A stretch of 52,161 nucleotides of DNA from JABMMZ01 sp044377005 (GCA_044377005.1 JBILJV010000010.1:1-52161); one strand, 5' to 3'; shown: positions 33,628 to 42,986, counted from the first letter of the stretch. Notes: generated by a model not told the origin, from the sequence alone. Numbers and translations: made by a program.

Positions 33628-36600
33628 TTATTTCTGTAGCACCAATTTATAAGCCTTTCCTTCAAACTTTAGGAAATAAATCCCATTACTGAATGTTTCT
33701 AAATTCAAGGTATTTTCACCTAATTGGATGTGGGAGTTGAGTAGTAATTTTCCATTGATGTTGTAAATTTCTATTGGGCCAGATACATTGGTTTGTATGG
33801 TAAATAAACCCTCACTAGGGTTGGGGTAAAGTTTGAAAACGGTTAAGCTATTGAGTAAAAGATTCGAAGAATGTAAAATACGCAAATTGACAGTTATGGT
33901 ATCCTTGCAATTGCTGTTATAAGACGCTATTAATTGTATAGGATAGATGCCGGGAGGTCCTAAATTTTTGGCTGGAAAGTAATTGGTTTTAAGAGTGGTA
34001 TTGTTATTCCATAAATAGGAATTAAAGACTTGGTCGGCTTCTAGTTTTACAAACCCATTGATGTTGTAAATTGTATCTCCTTTAATTTTAACAACAGGAA
34101 CAGTCGGTTTTAGTATAATAGAATCGGCATAAATACAACCCTCAGAATCTTTGATAATGTGTTTTAAGAAGATAGAATCATTGGTTTTAAAGAGGTATTT
34201 ATTCGATGGATATAACATGTCTGTATTGTTTTCATACCAATTGGAATAAACCAGAGGTTTTGATGAAAAATAAGTTACTTGAAAAGTGATAAGTTGATTA
34301 GCGCAAAATTTAAAATTAGGGAAAGTGAACTTCGGTCTAACGAGGGGAGTTGTAATTATATTTTTTTCGGTAATGCAATTCAAACTGTCATATACTTTTA
34401 CGTTGATGTTTAATGATTTAGTAAATGTATTGAAATACTTTAATTGCTTAGTGGTATCTAGTTCTCCATCTATCCACCATTCAATTTTTGTTTTAGAATT
34501 GATTTCATTAGATAGAATAGTTACATACGGATAAAGAGATTGACACTTTATAGAATCTATAAGGGATAAGTTAAGTAGGGGAGCAATATTTATTTTAGTA
34601 CTTATGGTATTAGAAGAACAGTTAAGCGAATCTAATATAATTAACTTAATGTTTTGATTGGTGGTAAATGTGTTGCTGTATAGAGAGTCGTTATGGTTAA
34701 TATTGACATTGTTTATGTTCCAAATGTATTGTTTTATTGGGAATAAATGTTTTTTGTAATTGGGTTTAATACTGAAAAAGCTGTTTTTGCATACACTAGT
34801 ATCTATATAGTTCAAACTAATAACGGGTCGTTCAGAAGTTTTAATTAATATGGATTTTTTTTCAATACATTTCGGGTTTTTTACAAATTGAACTTCAACT
34901 TTAGTTGCTTGAGTTATTTTAATATTGCCATATACATCTTTATAAATGCTGTCTTTGTCGTTCATTATCCAAAGGATTTTATATGGTGTTTTGGGAACAA
35001 AGCTTTTTAGTGAAAGGTGTATTTGATTATTCATGCAAATAAAAGTATCTCTTGAACTAATATTCAAATTGACTTTTGTAAATATTTCAAAATCAATAAT
35101 TGAGTTACAAGAACTATTTTGATGTTTCAGTCTTAAAAAATTTGATTTCCCATCTTGAATAAAAAGGTAAGTATTCGCGTTTGAAACAGGATTTCCAATA
35201 GGATATTCCCAAGTCAAAAAGGTATTTGTGTCTTTAAAGTTTTTATTGCCCAAGAGTATGGAATCTCCTAAACAAACTAAGCTATTATTGAAAGCATTGT
35301 TAAATGGATTAATGACTTCTACATCTATTGTGTCGTAATGTGCGATGTTGCATGCCCAGCCTTTGAATTGAATGCTTGACATAATTACGTATTTACCAGA
35401 GGTATGGTAATTGAATTTATCGGTTTGTTTATTGCTTGTAAATAATTGTTGTACATCTGGACTGATTCTCTTGATGCTATAAAAGTATACTAAATCACTT
35501 TTTTTAGTCACAGAGTCGGCTTTTAGTTCATTAAATAAGCTAAGATAATTACAACCCTTAATATCAATTATTTGGGTATTTTTGATTTGATTAATTTTTG
35601 GGTATACATTGATTAAAACGCCCTTACTAGCTTGCACATTACATTTTTTATCGACTGCTTTTAAATGAATATACTTTTGTGTAATTTGATAAGGATTGCC
35701 TGATGCTTTCCATTTCAAAACAGCCGTTTTTTCTCTAGCAGTAGAGTCAAGGTAAGTAAAACTGGCATTGTCTAAATTGTTACTCCATGAAATATGGGTA
35801 GTGTCATAAGTGTTTTGATTAGGTGAATAGGGGTCATCTTTCGTAGCAATGTTTAAAATTAAAGAATCTCCATCGCAAACATTGCAAACATTGATATTTG
35901 AGCTGAAATATGGAGGATTGTTATTAACGCATGTATTTGTTTCAATTAAAGTTTGTCTATTTACATAACCCACTAGTTCCATTTTTCTAGTTTGAGTGTT
36001 ATATTGCCATTGCTTGACTTGGAATTTAATAACACCTAATCCTCCGTTACAATTGGTTGAAGTAAATACAATATCATTCACAATAGGATCAAAATAAAAG
36101 CCTCTTGGTGGAATTGCATTTGGCAAAGGTCTGCAATTAACAACACCAGGATTGGGAGGGCAATAAGGAGTCATTGGAATTGTTTTAGTTAAATTCCAAC
36201 TGTATACTGCATTTGTGTTGTAATTGTCTAAAACACCTGCCAACTCAAATGAAAAGGAATCGGTGTCTTCAAATTTTAAGATGCCAGGATTATATCTCAA
36301 AGGTTGATTACAACATGCTTGAAACAAGGGTTTGTTGCTAAACTCAGGGGAATGGATCAAGGCCTTTTGATGACAAATGTTAACCATGGCATCCACAAAA
36401 AAATTGGGATTGTTGATAGTTGTTATTCCATTATTCCAAACTTGTGTAAAAACGCCAAAAGTGATTTCACAATAGTTGTTTCTCAATAAGGTATCATAAG
36501 GCGCTTGTGTAAAATCAATGGTGTCTTTGAAAAGGTGTTTTTCTATCCCTGCATTGGAGGGTGCATTGGTGTTTTGGCAAGCTGTTCCACAATTTTCCGA

Positions 36601-36837
36601 GATGTTTTCAATAGACACTCTTCTAAAATTCATCGCATATTTTTTGTTGCCACCATACACAAATCCATTTACTCCATTTAACGCTACACCTCTGCAATCT
36701 CTATAAATATTAAGTGTAACAATGTATTTAAAACTATCAATCTGTTTATAATAGATTTCTCCTCCCGTAATTTGAGATTGAGCATAAATTGAATTAATGC
36801 CAATGAAAAATAAAAAAAACAGTAGTTTTCTAATCAT
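33628..36837 (-). CDS. Large T9SS-secreted surface protein with type A sorting domain
   Basis: I choose ATG 36837 (MIRKLLFFLFFIG), giving a 1,069-residue protein. The longer reading at 36855 would begin inside the promoter element at 36853-36860. A signal peptide (about 1-20) precedes GGEIYYKQIDSFKYIVTLNIYRDCRG, an opening shared by many Bacteroidota surface proteins. The middle has repeated Ig/PKD-like segments rich in Asn, Ser, Thr and Cys pairs. The last about 72 residues form a T9SS type A sorting domain (KLYPNPSEGLFTI, IYNINGKLL, SNGIYFLKFEG, ending VLQK). It is probably exported and attached to the cell surface or released. Function unknown, adhesion-like by inference. The gene is bracketed by direct repeats. 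Confidence 0.82.
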   Translation of the reverse strand: MIRKLLFFLFFIGINSIYAQSQITGGEIYYKQIDSFKYIVTLNIYRDCRGVALNGVNGFVYGGNKKYAMNFRRVSIENISENCGTACQNTNAPSNAGIEKHLFKDTIDFTQAPYDTLLRNNYCEITFGVFTQVWNNGITTINNPNFFVDAMVNICHQKALIHSPEFSNKPLFQACCNQPLRYNPGILKFEDTDSFSFELAGVLDNYNTNAVYSWNLTKTIPMTPYCPPNPGVVNCRPLPNAIPPRGFYFDPIVNDIVFTSTNCNGGLGVIKFQVKQWQYNTQTRKMELVGYVNRQTLIETNTCVNNNPPYFSSNINVCNVCDGDSLILNIATKDDPYSPNQNTYDTTHISWSNNLDNASFTYLDSTAREKTAVLKWKASGNPYQITQKYIHLKAVDKKCNVQASKGVLINVYPKINQIKNTQIIDIKGCNYLSLFNELKADSVTKKSDLVYFYSIKRISPDVQQLFTSNKQTDKFNYHTSGKYVIMSSIQFKGWACNIAHYDTIDVEVINPFNNAFNNSLVCLGDSILLGNKNFKDTNTFLTWEYPIGNPVSNANTYLFIQDGKSNFLRLKHQNSSCNSIIDFEIFTKVNLNISSRDTFICMNNQIHLSLKSFVPKTPYKILWIMNDKDSIYKDVYGNIKITQATKVEVQFVKNPKCIEKKSILIKTSERPVISLNYIDTSVCKNSFFSIKPNYKKHLFPIKQYIWNINNVNINHNDSLYSNTFTTNQNIKLIILDSLNCSSNTISTKINIAPLLNLSLIDSIKCQSLYPYVTILSNEINSKTKIEWWIDGELDTTKQLKYFNTFTKSLNINVKVYDSLNCITEKNIITTPLVRPKFTFPNFKFCANQLITFQVTYFSSKPLVYSNWYENNTDMLYPSNKYLFKTNDSIFLKHIIKDSEGCIYADSIILKPTVPVVKIKGDTIYNINGFVKLEADQVFNSYLWNNNTTLKTNYFPAKNLGPPGIYPIQLIASYNSNCKDTITVNLRILHSSNLLLNSLTVFKLYPNPSEGLFTIQTNVSGPIEIYNINGKLLLNSHIQLGENTLNLETFSNGIYFLKFEGKAYKLVLQK

Positions 36838-36852
36838 TTTAAAGTCAAGACA

Positions 36853-36860
36853 CAAAAATA
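36853..36860 (-). promoter_or_regulatory. Promoter element TATTTTTG for the T9SS cargo gene
   Basis: A perfect TAnnTTTG on the minus strand, 15 bases before the ATG at 36837. It supports that start over the one at 36855. Confidence 0.6.
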
Positions 36861-36946
36861 ACGCAATTTGTAGTATGGTTGAAAGGAAATAAAATGGTTG
36901 AACTTAAATTTATAATTAAAATAAGGGTAACTGTTTATTAATCAAA

Positions 36947-37296
36947 AATATTTCTTGGGTTTCCAAACGTGCCATTCAATGCGGTGGTTTTTGGGGGTTT
37001 AGATTTTTTTGGGTTACCTCAAAGGAAGTTCCTCGAGTGGACTCGAGGAAATCACCTGTAGAGGTCAAAAAAAGGAAACCCTCAAAAATTTATTTAGCTC
37101 TGTAAATAAAAGCCTCATTGTGGCACTAGCTTTTTCTTTGCTATTTTCTTTTATGCAATGAAAAAAGAAAGTAGAGATATGAAGTAAATGAAAACTATGT
37201 TGTAGAACCGAAATTTATTGAATATAATTAGCCAAGGAAAGTTATCGGTAAGCTGTCGGGAAAAGATGTCTCCTTCGTTGACAAAACAGCAGGGGA
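36947..37296. repeat. Compound direct repeat, right copy (B)
   Basis: Matches 33122-33391 in three collinear blocks (see that entry). It differs by a 107-base segment (36982-37088) that replaces five bases of the left hairpin arm, and it lacks about 20 bases of copy A between the second and third blocks. Confidence 0.85.
36982..37088. repeat. Nested hairpin segment unique to repeat copy B
   Basis: Four concentric stems are readable: TTTTTGGGGGTTT (36988-37000) with AAACCCTCAAAAA (37076-37088, one G:T mismatch); TTTTTTTG (37004-37011) with CAAAAAAA (37066-37073); ACCTC (37016-37020) with GAGGT (37061-37065); and TTCCTCGAG (37029-37037) with CTCGAGGAA (37042-37050) around a TGGA loop. The whole segment can fold into one long hairpin on either strand. 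Confidence 0.75.
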
Positions 37297-37320
37297 ATAA
37301 TTAATGTATAAAATTGTAAA

Positions 37321-37352
37321 CTATTAAGACGCCATGCTTGACGTCTTAATAG
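37321..37352. repeat. CTATTAAGACG hairpin, relative of the AGACGCCA repeat
   Basis: A perfect 11-bp inverted repeat (CTATTAAGACG / CGTCTTAATAG) around the loop CCATGCTTGA. The loop and inner stem match the AGACGCCATGCTTGGCGTCT hairpin at 32794-32813 with compensating changes. Confidence 0.7.
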
Positions 37353-37493
37353 TTTCAAGACGTTCAATGGGAGTATTATGGGGTATAGATTTATAATTAT
37401 AAACTTTTCGTTTATCAATTAATATTGAATATATACAAAATTCAAAGTCATAAAACATACCATTCAATACTAAAATCAAAACCCTAAGGGAGC

Positions 37494-40346
37494 TTACAAC
37501 CCAATCGATTTATATAAAATATCGTGGATTTTGATGCGGTAATTTCCGTTTATTAGTTCCTTATTCTCCTCATCAGGGCAAATGCGATTGCTCAAAAATA
37601 CAAATACCAAATTGTATTTAGGATCGGCCCAAGCGCAGGTTCCTGTAAAACCGGTATGTCCGAATGTTAATGGACTTCCAAAAATACTTGAGGGACTGGT
37701 GTTACCACTAAAGTCGGGTTTGTCAAATCCCAAACCACGACGACTGTCTCCTCTTTGATAGGCAGTAAACCTTTGGATTGTCGATGATTTAATGTATTCT
37801 TTACCTTTATATATACCACCATCATTAATCATTAACATCAATTGTGCTAGGTCTTGGGCATTTGAGAAAACGCCTGCGTGGCCACTTACTCCACCTAGCA
37901 TTGCTGCACCTGGATCGTGAACATAGCCACAAATTTCTTGTTGTCTGAACAATCGGTCCATTTGAGTTGGTGCAATGTTTGCAATATCATGCGTTTTCCA
38001 TGGGTTATATCCCATGCTATTGAGTTGCATTGGTTTGTAAAAATGAGTTGAAACATACTCATCTAATGCTTGACCTGTAATGTTTTCAACGACAAGTTGC
38101 ATCAACATTAATCCCAAATCACTGTAGCGATATACTCTTGGTTCAAGTGGCGATGTAAAAATTCTTTTGTAAAGCGTGTCTTTGTTTGCTTTGAGCATGA
38201 AAAAATTATCAGCCACTTTAATGCAATAAGCGGAGTCTTCTTTTGCACAGTAAATGCTGTCTATAAATGGCAAGGTCTCTTTATAAAATGGTATCCAAGC
38301 CTTGAGTCCAGCGCGGTGTTGAAGGACTTCGCTGATAACGAGTGATCCTTTGTTTGTGCCTTTTGCTTGAGGAACGTAGTCGCCAATGGTTTTGTTTAAA
38401 TCCAAACGCCCTTCATCAAAAAGTTTCATAACAGCCAATGTGGTAGAGGCTATTTTGGTTATTGAAGCAATGTCGTAAATGGTTTCTTCGTTGACTCTTT
38501 TTGCTCTGTCATAATTTAAGTGGCCAAATGATTTGTTGTAAATAACTTGTCCATCTTTTAGTGCAATGATTCGACAGCCTGGTGCGCCTTTTTTGTCAAT
38601 TAATTGTGCAACAATAGGGTCAATGTCTTTCAAAATAGTAGAATCTACACCTAAAGAATTGGCTTTGTAGTTTTTGGTAGTCGGAAGATTTATGGTTGGG
38701 GTTTGTGGAGTAATAAATACGGGTAAAGTGCCAACAGGTTTGATGGTGCCATAAAGAACATCTGCACTGGCTTTCTGAAAATAACTTAAATCTTCGTAGG
38801 CATTAATTAAGGTAATATTCTTGTTAAACTTTGCCAAAACATAAGGATTCGCAAAATTGACAACGATTAATTTCTTTTTATTAGCCAATTGATTAATAAA
38901 TTGAATATCTGTGTTCTCAAAACCAGCAGTTTGTTGATTCCATACTTTGGGTTGGTGTAAACTTATGATGACTTGTTTATAGTCGCTAAGGCTTATAATG
39001 GCTTGATTTTGTTTGCTAAGCGGACTGCCTTTAGCCAAGCGAATGACTTTAATATTGTCGTGTTTTTTGAGGTATTCACTCCACATAGATTGGTCTAAAT
39101 CACCGATTGTAACAAGTGCGGTTTTTTCGTTTTTATTAATGGGAATTAAGTTTTTACTGTCAGAAAATAAAGTAATGGTTTGGTTTGCTATTGATTGAAT
39201 AAGGGCTTCATTTTCTTTGCCTTGTAAATCTATCATTAACGAATCTAGGTCAATTGGAAGGTAGTGGTTTAAACCTGCAAATTCTTTCCATTTTAGTATT
39301 TTTTTGACCCTGTGGTTCAATTCACCTTCAGAAATTTGCCCATTTAAAATAGCAGATTTTATGAGTTCAAAAGCTAAGGGTACATTTTCACTAAAAAGTA
39401 AAACATCATTTCCTGCCAAAAAAGCTTCAAGGTCAACATAGCCTGGGGCAAAGTGTTTGGAGACTCCTTTCATATTGAGCGCATCAGTAAAAACAAGGCC
39501 TTCAAACTTCATAGTTTGTTTTAATAAAGTATCAATAACAAATTTAGAAAGTGAAGTTGAACGGTTGGGTCTGTTGTCTAAAGATGGATTTTGAAGGTGT
39601 GCAACCATAATAGAGGCCACGCCATTTTTTATTAATTCTTTAAATGGATAAAGTTCTAAAGTATCAAGTTCAGCTAATGTTTTATTTACAACTGGTAAGT
39701 CTTTGTGAGAGTCAATAGAAACATCACCATGGCCAGGAAAATGTTTGGCACATGATAGAACACCTTCATTGAGCATTCCATTGCTATAGGCTGTTCCAAA
39801 TTTTGCTACCATTTCTTTTTTGTCTCCAAAAGCTCTGAAGCCAATAATGGGATTGTTTGGATTGTTGTTAATGTCTATGTCTGGGGCAAAGTTGATATGT
39901 ATGCCTAATCGTTTACATTGTTTTGCCAAAGCAGAACCGTATTGGAATACCAGAGAGTCATTAGGTAAAGCTCCTAAAGTAATTGCATACGGAAATTTTT
40001 GAGTGTTTTGCAAACGCATAGCTAGTCCCCATTCTCCGTCAATTCCTATCATTAGAGGGGTGTTTGAAAGAGATTGGTAATAATTGGTTAGATACGCTTG
40101 TTTAAGAGGGCTGTTTTGAAAAAAAATCAATCCTCCGATATGGTATTTTAGAATTAATTCTTCTATTTGTTCAGTATGACTTGCTTCTTTGTTTGAATAG
40201 GCAGCCACCATAAATAACTGACCTATTTTTTCATCAAGAGTCATTTTTTTTAATTGATGGTCGTACCAAAATTCTGCATCTTGAGCGTAGCTATTGAGTG
40301 CACAAAATAGGAGAGAAACAAAAAAAAGAAATCTAGAAATAGTCAA
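37494..40346 (-). CDS. NagZ-type GH3 beta-N-acetylglucosaminidase fused to a serine beta-lactamase-like domain
   Basis: This 950-residue protein starts with TTG at 40346 and has a signal peptide (about 1-21). Residues about 25-370 are a GH3 domain of NagZ type: KHFPGHGD at 201-208, the Asp212-Ser-His214 acid/base dyad in DSHKDLP, and the nucleophile Asp288 in GLVFTDALNM. A GH3 C-terminal-like linker domain follows (about 385-560). Residues about 590-945 are a class C beta-lactamase/DD-peptidase-like domain with Ser628-x-x-Lys631 (SITK), a Tyr-Ser motif (RYSDLGL) and HTGFTGT. The fusion is known from Bacteroidota and fits peptidoglycan turnover in the periplasm. It probably forms an operon with the upstream enoyl-CoA hydratase (13-base gap). 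Confidence 0.92.
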   Translation of the reverse strand: MTISRFLFFVSLLFCALNSYAQDAEFWYDHQLKKMTLDEKIGQLFMVAAYSNKEASHTEQIEELILKYHIGGLIFFQNSPLKQAYLTNYYQSLSNTPLMIGIDGEWGLAMRLQNTQKFPYAITLGALPNDSLVFQYGSALAKQCKRLGIHINFAPDIDINNNPNNPIIGFRAFGDKKEMVAKFGTAYSNGMLNEGVLSCAKHFPGHGDVSIDSHKDLPVVNKTLAELDTLELYPFKELIKNGVASIMVAHLQNPSLDNRPNRSTSLSKFVIDTLLKQTMKFEGLVFTDALNMKGVSKHFAPGYVDLEAFLAGNDVLLFSENVPLAFELIKSAILNGQISEGELNHRVKKILKWKEFAGLNHYLPIDLDSLMIDLQGKENEALIQSIANQTITLFSDSKNLIPINKNEKTALVTIGDLDQSMWSEYLKKHDNIKVIRLAKGSPLSKQNQAIISLSDYKQVIISLHQPKVWNQQTAGFENTDIQFINQLANKKKLIVVNFANPYVLAKFNKNITLINAYEDLSYFQKASADVLYGTIKPVGTLPVFITPQTPTINLPTTKNYKANSLGVDSTILKDIDPIVAQLIDKKGAPGCRIIALKDGQVIYNKSFGHLNYDRAKRVNEETIYDIASITKIASTTLAVMKLFDEGRLDLNKTIGDYVPQAKGTNKGSLVISEVLQHRAGLKAWIPFYKETLPFIDSIYCAKEDSAYCIKVADNFFMLKANKDTLYKRIFTSPLEPRVYRYSDLGLMLMQLVVENITGQALDEYVSTHFYKPMQLNSMGYNPWKTHDIANIAPTQMDRLFRQQEICGYVHDPGAAMLGGVSGHAGVFSNAQDLAQLMLMINDGGIYKGKEYIKSSTIQRFTAYQRGDSRRGLGFDKPDFSGNTSPSSIFGSPLTFGHTGFTGTCAWADPKYNLVFVFLSNRICPDEENKELINGNYRIKIHDILYKSIGL

Positions 40347-40359
40347 TTTTAAAAAGGGC

Positions 40360-41127
40360 TTAAAAGTTTGGTTTACGTTTGTTCAAGAAAGCGTCGGTAC
40401 CTTCTTTGAAATCATTGGTGCCAAAAGCGTGCCCAAATTCATTGATTTCAGTTTCAAATCCATTTTTAGAGTGGTCGAAATGGTCGTTAACACATCTAAT
40501 GACCTTTGCAATAGCCATTGGAGATTTAGTTTTTAGTTTGTTTAAAATTTCAAAACATCTAGGCAGTAAATCTTCAATAGGTACCACATCATTTACCAAT
40601 CGATATTCTAAAGCTTCATTGGCAGTAATAGCATCGGCACTTAATAAAAGTTCCATTGCTTTGCCTTTGCCTACCAATTGTATTAATCGCTGAGTGCCAC
40701 CATATCCTGGGGGAACACCAAGGTTGACTTCAGGCTGACCAAATTTAGCATTTTCAGAAGCTATTCTGAGGTGACAAGCCATAGCAAGTTCGCATCCACC
40801 ACCCAAAGCAAAACCGTTAACAGCGGCAATAACAGGTTTGTTAGATTGTTCAATTGTATTCATTACAGCATGGCCATCGGCAGACATTTTACGACCTTGT
40901 TCTTCGTTGAAGTTAACAAACTCTGAGATGTCAGCACCAGCAGCAAAGGCTTTAGAGCCACTACCTGTTATGATAATTCCTTTAATGTCTTTGTCGTTTT
41001 GTGCCGCAGAAACAGCTTGTTTTATTTCTTGTAAAGTTTCAATATTTAAAGCATTGAGTTTACTTTCTCTATTTATTGTAATAGTTTGTATGTGATGTTC
41101 AGTAACGGTTAGTATATTGTTGTACAT
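40360..41127 (-). CDS. Enoyl-CoA hydratase/isomerase (crotonase family)
   Basis: This 255-residue protein has the crotonase oxyanion motif in FAAGADISEF and the second one in NGFALGGGCELAMAC. The two catalytic acid positions are kept: Glu in GGGCE and Glu in FGQPEVNLGVPPGYGGTQRL, as in hydratases, which hydrate trans-2-enoyl-CoA in beta-oxidation. A perfect promoter element lies 7 bases upstream of the ATG. It shares its operon with an unrelated cell-wall enzyme. The exact acyl-CoA substrate cannot be told. Confidence 0.9.
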   Translation of the reverse strand: MYNNILTVTEHHIQTITINRESKLNALNIETLQEIKQAVSAAQNDKDIKGIIITGSGSKAFAAGADISEFVNFNEEQGRKMSADGHAVMNTIEQSNKPVIAAVNGFALGGGCELAMACHLRIASENAKFGQPEVNLGVPPGYGGTQRLIQLVGKGKAMELLLSADAITANEALEYRLVNDVVPIEDLLPRCFEILNKLKTKSPMAIAKVIRCVNDHFDHSKNGFETEINEFGHAFGTNDFKEGTDAFLNKRKPNF

Positions 41128-41134
41128 AGTGTTG

Positions 41135-41142
41135 CAAATTTA
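41135..41142 (-). promoter_or_regulatory. Promoter element TAAATTTG for the enoyl-CoA hydratase operon
   Basis: A perfect TAnnTTTG on the minus strand, only 7 bases before the ATG at 41127, so the mRNA is probably leaderless or nearly so. Confidence 0.62.
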
Positions 41143-41172
41143 AGTTAAAAATTGTATTGTTGTAAAAAACTC

Positions 41173-42345
41173 ATGAATAAACTGCGATTTTATCTGTTTG
41201 CTATACTTTTCTTTACTGTAAGTATGGTGTTGAAATCGCAATCTGTAAAATCAATTATTAAAAATATTAAGAAAACTCAGAAAACATACAGGGCTTATGA
41301 ATTAAAGTATGATTTAAATTTTAAGTTTTTTGATCACAGTGATACCGATTTTTATTACGTTCATCAAAAAGCCAAACATTCACTAGGGGCGATGGATTTA
41401 GGGTGGGAATTGAAAACGAATTCAAAAGATACTATCTTTAATGCTTATGATGCCCAACAAATCGTTTATAAAACTAATTATGCAAATGTTTATTACTTAT
41501 CCTCTTTTAAAGAGTCTGTAAAGCAATTTGCCTATCAAAAAAATAACTTAACCTATATTCCATTGCGTTATAAAATTAATGCCAAGGAATTTGAATTGGC
41601 GGGTACTAATGAGCAATATTATATTTTAAAAGAAACAGATTCCTCAAAAGATGAGACGTTAGATATTACCTCAACAATGTTGACGATTTTACATATCAAT
41701 AAAAAAACCTTTTTTATTGATACCTTTCAACAGTGGTTTTGGATGACAGGTCAGGTTCAATACAATAAACTAGTTTTAAAGTCCATTCAAAAATTGAACA
41801 ATACAGAAGTAAAAACTTTAAACAAAGAAGTAGATTCTATCAAAAGTAGATTAAAATCATATGTTAACGGCGATTCATTATGGAAAGCGAATAAAAAAGA
41901 TGAAAAAAAATTGATTGAAAAAGGAGATAGTTTGCCTTTGTTTAAAGCCAAAGTATATGCAAGCAATGATTCTTTCTTTTTCTCCGTTCCAAAGGATTCC
42001 ATTGTTGTATTAGATTTCTTTTACACTTCATGTGGTCCATGTATTGCCGCCATTCCTCACCTCAAGGAATTAGACAGTTTGTATAAGAATAAAGGTGTTG
42101 CTGTTATGGGTATAAACCCAATGAAAAATGATTATCACAGATTAGAACGATTTGTTAAATACCACCTTATAAATTATCCAATTTTGTTGGTTGAAAATGA
42201 AGTTGCCCGCAAACAGTTTGGTATTTCAGGTTATCCAACATTACTCATTATCAAAAACAATCAAGTCATTTTTCAACAACAAGGCTTTTCAAAAGAATTA
42301 AAAGACGTCATCATTCAAGAACTCAATCAACACATTAATAAATAA
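41173..42345 (+). CDS. Exported TlpA-like thioredoxin protein
   Basis: I start at ATG 41173 (MNKLRFYLFAILFF), giving 390 residues, because the upstream start adds only MYCCKKL before the signal peptide. About 250 residues of beta-rich N-terminal region of unknown fold precede a TlpA/AhpC-TSA thioredoxin domain with CGPC at 287-290 (DFFYTSCGPCIAAIPHLKEL) and the cis-Pro segment GISGYPTLLII. Probable periplasmic thiol-disulfide reductase. It is followed by the LysE gene with a 2-base gap. Confidence 0.85.
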   Translation: MNKLRFYLFAILFFTVSMVLKSQSVKSIIKNIKKTQKTYRAYELKYDLNFKFFDHSDTDFYYVHQKAKHSLGAMDLGWELKTNSKDTIFNAYDAQQIVYKTNYANVYYLSSFKESVKQFAYQKNNLTYIPLRYKINAKEFELAGTNEQYYILKETDSSKDETLDITSTMLTILHINKKTFFIDTFQQWFWMTGQVQYNKLVLKSIQKLNNTEVKTLNKEVDSIKSRLKSYVNGDSLWKANKKDEKKLIEKGDSLPLFKAKVYASNDSFFFSVPKDSIVVLDFFYTSCGPCIAAIPHLKELDSLYKNKGVAVMGINPMKNDYHRLERFVKYHLINYPILLVENEVARKQFGISGYPTLLIIKNNQVIFQQQGFSKELKDVIIQELNQHINK

Positions 42346-42347
42346 AT

Positions 42348-42986
42348 ATGTATTTTTCTCCTATTTTGCATGGCCTTTGGCAAGGATTTTTCATCAGTAT
42401 ATTATTGTTTGGGCCTGCTTTTTTTAAATTAATACATACCAGTATTCAAGATGGATTTAAGAAAGGCGTTTTTTTGGCTTCAGGGGTCTTTTTTAGTGAC
42501 TTGTTAATTGCAATGCTTTGTGTGTTTGGGGTTGCTGACTTTATGCAAGAACCTGCATTTCAGAAATTATACAGTTTGATAGGTGGTGTATTGTTAGTGA
42601 TGATGGGTGTTAAGTCTATTCGACATCAGTACAAGGCATTTTTGAAATCTTATTCAGAGAGAGTGCCTCCTAGTAAAAATATATTCAATGGATTTTGGTT
42701 AAATTTAATCAATCCTTTTACCTTGATTTTATGGTTGAATGTTTTGGGGTCGATAAGTTTGAAATACGCAGAAGAGGCAGAATATAAGACTTTGTTAACT
42801 GTTAATTTAATAACGATCTTATTGGTATTGTTTTTAATGGATGTATTAAAAGTGTTTTTATCACATCTGATTGGCAAGAAACTAAATTCTAGGATATTTT
42901 TCACCATTAATAAGTATTTTGGGATTTTATTAGTCCTAATTGGTGCAGGATTTTTGGCACGATTTATCACATTGGTGATTAAATAA
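42348..42986 (+). CDS. LysE/RhtB-family exporter, second copy
   Basis: This 212-residue protein has six membrane helices. The conserved LysE blocks are present: GLWQGFFISILLFGPAFFKLIHTSI in the first helix, an Asp in GVFFSDLLIAM, and the NLINPFTLILW signature in the middle. It is distinct from the copy at 3884-4510. Substrate unknown. It starts 2 bases after the TlpA-like gene, so the two are co-transcribed. Confidence 0.82.
   Translation: MYFSPILHGLWQGFFISILLFGPAFFKLIHTSIQDGFKKGVFLASGVFFSDLLIAMLCVFGVADFMQEPAFQKLYSLIGGVLLVMMGVKSIRHQYKAFLKSYSERVPPSKNIFNGFWLNLINPFTLILWLNVLGSISLKYAEEAEYKTLLTVNLITILLVLFLMDVLKVFLSHLIGKKLNSRIFFTINKYFGILLVLIGAGFLARFITLVIK

Larger units (their letters stand above)
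36861..37493. other. Repeat-rich intergenic block B (no gene)
   Basis: About 630 bases between the T9SS cargo gene and the GH3 fusion gene. It holds the right copy of the compound repeat with its nested hairpin insert and the CTATTAAGACG hairpin. No gene is credible. The last about 140 bases (37353-37493) are AT-rich and featureless apart from two CAAT-rich stretches. Confidence 0.7.

Noticed and set aside
33628..36855. Prophage or integrative element around the large surface gene
   Set aside because: No integrase, transposase, att-like ends at tRNA genes or phage genes are visible; the direct repeats alone do not show an integrated element.
32716..37493. CRISPR array
   Set aside because: The repeats are irregularly spaced, of different types, and not separated by unique spacers of uniform length; no cas gene is present.
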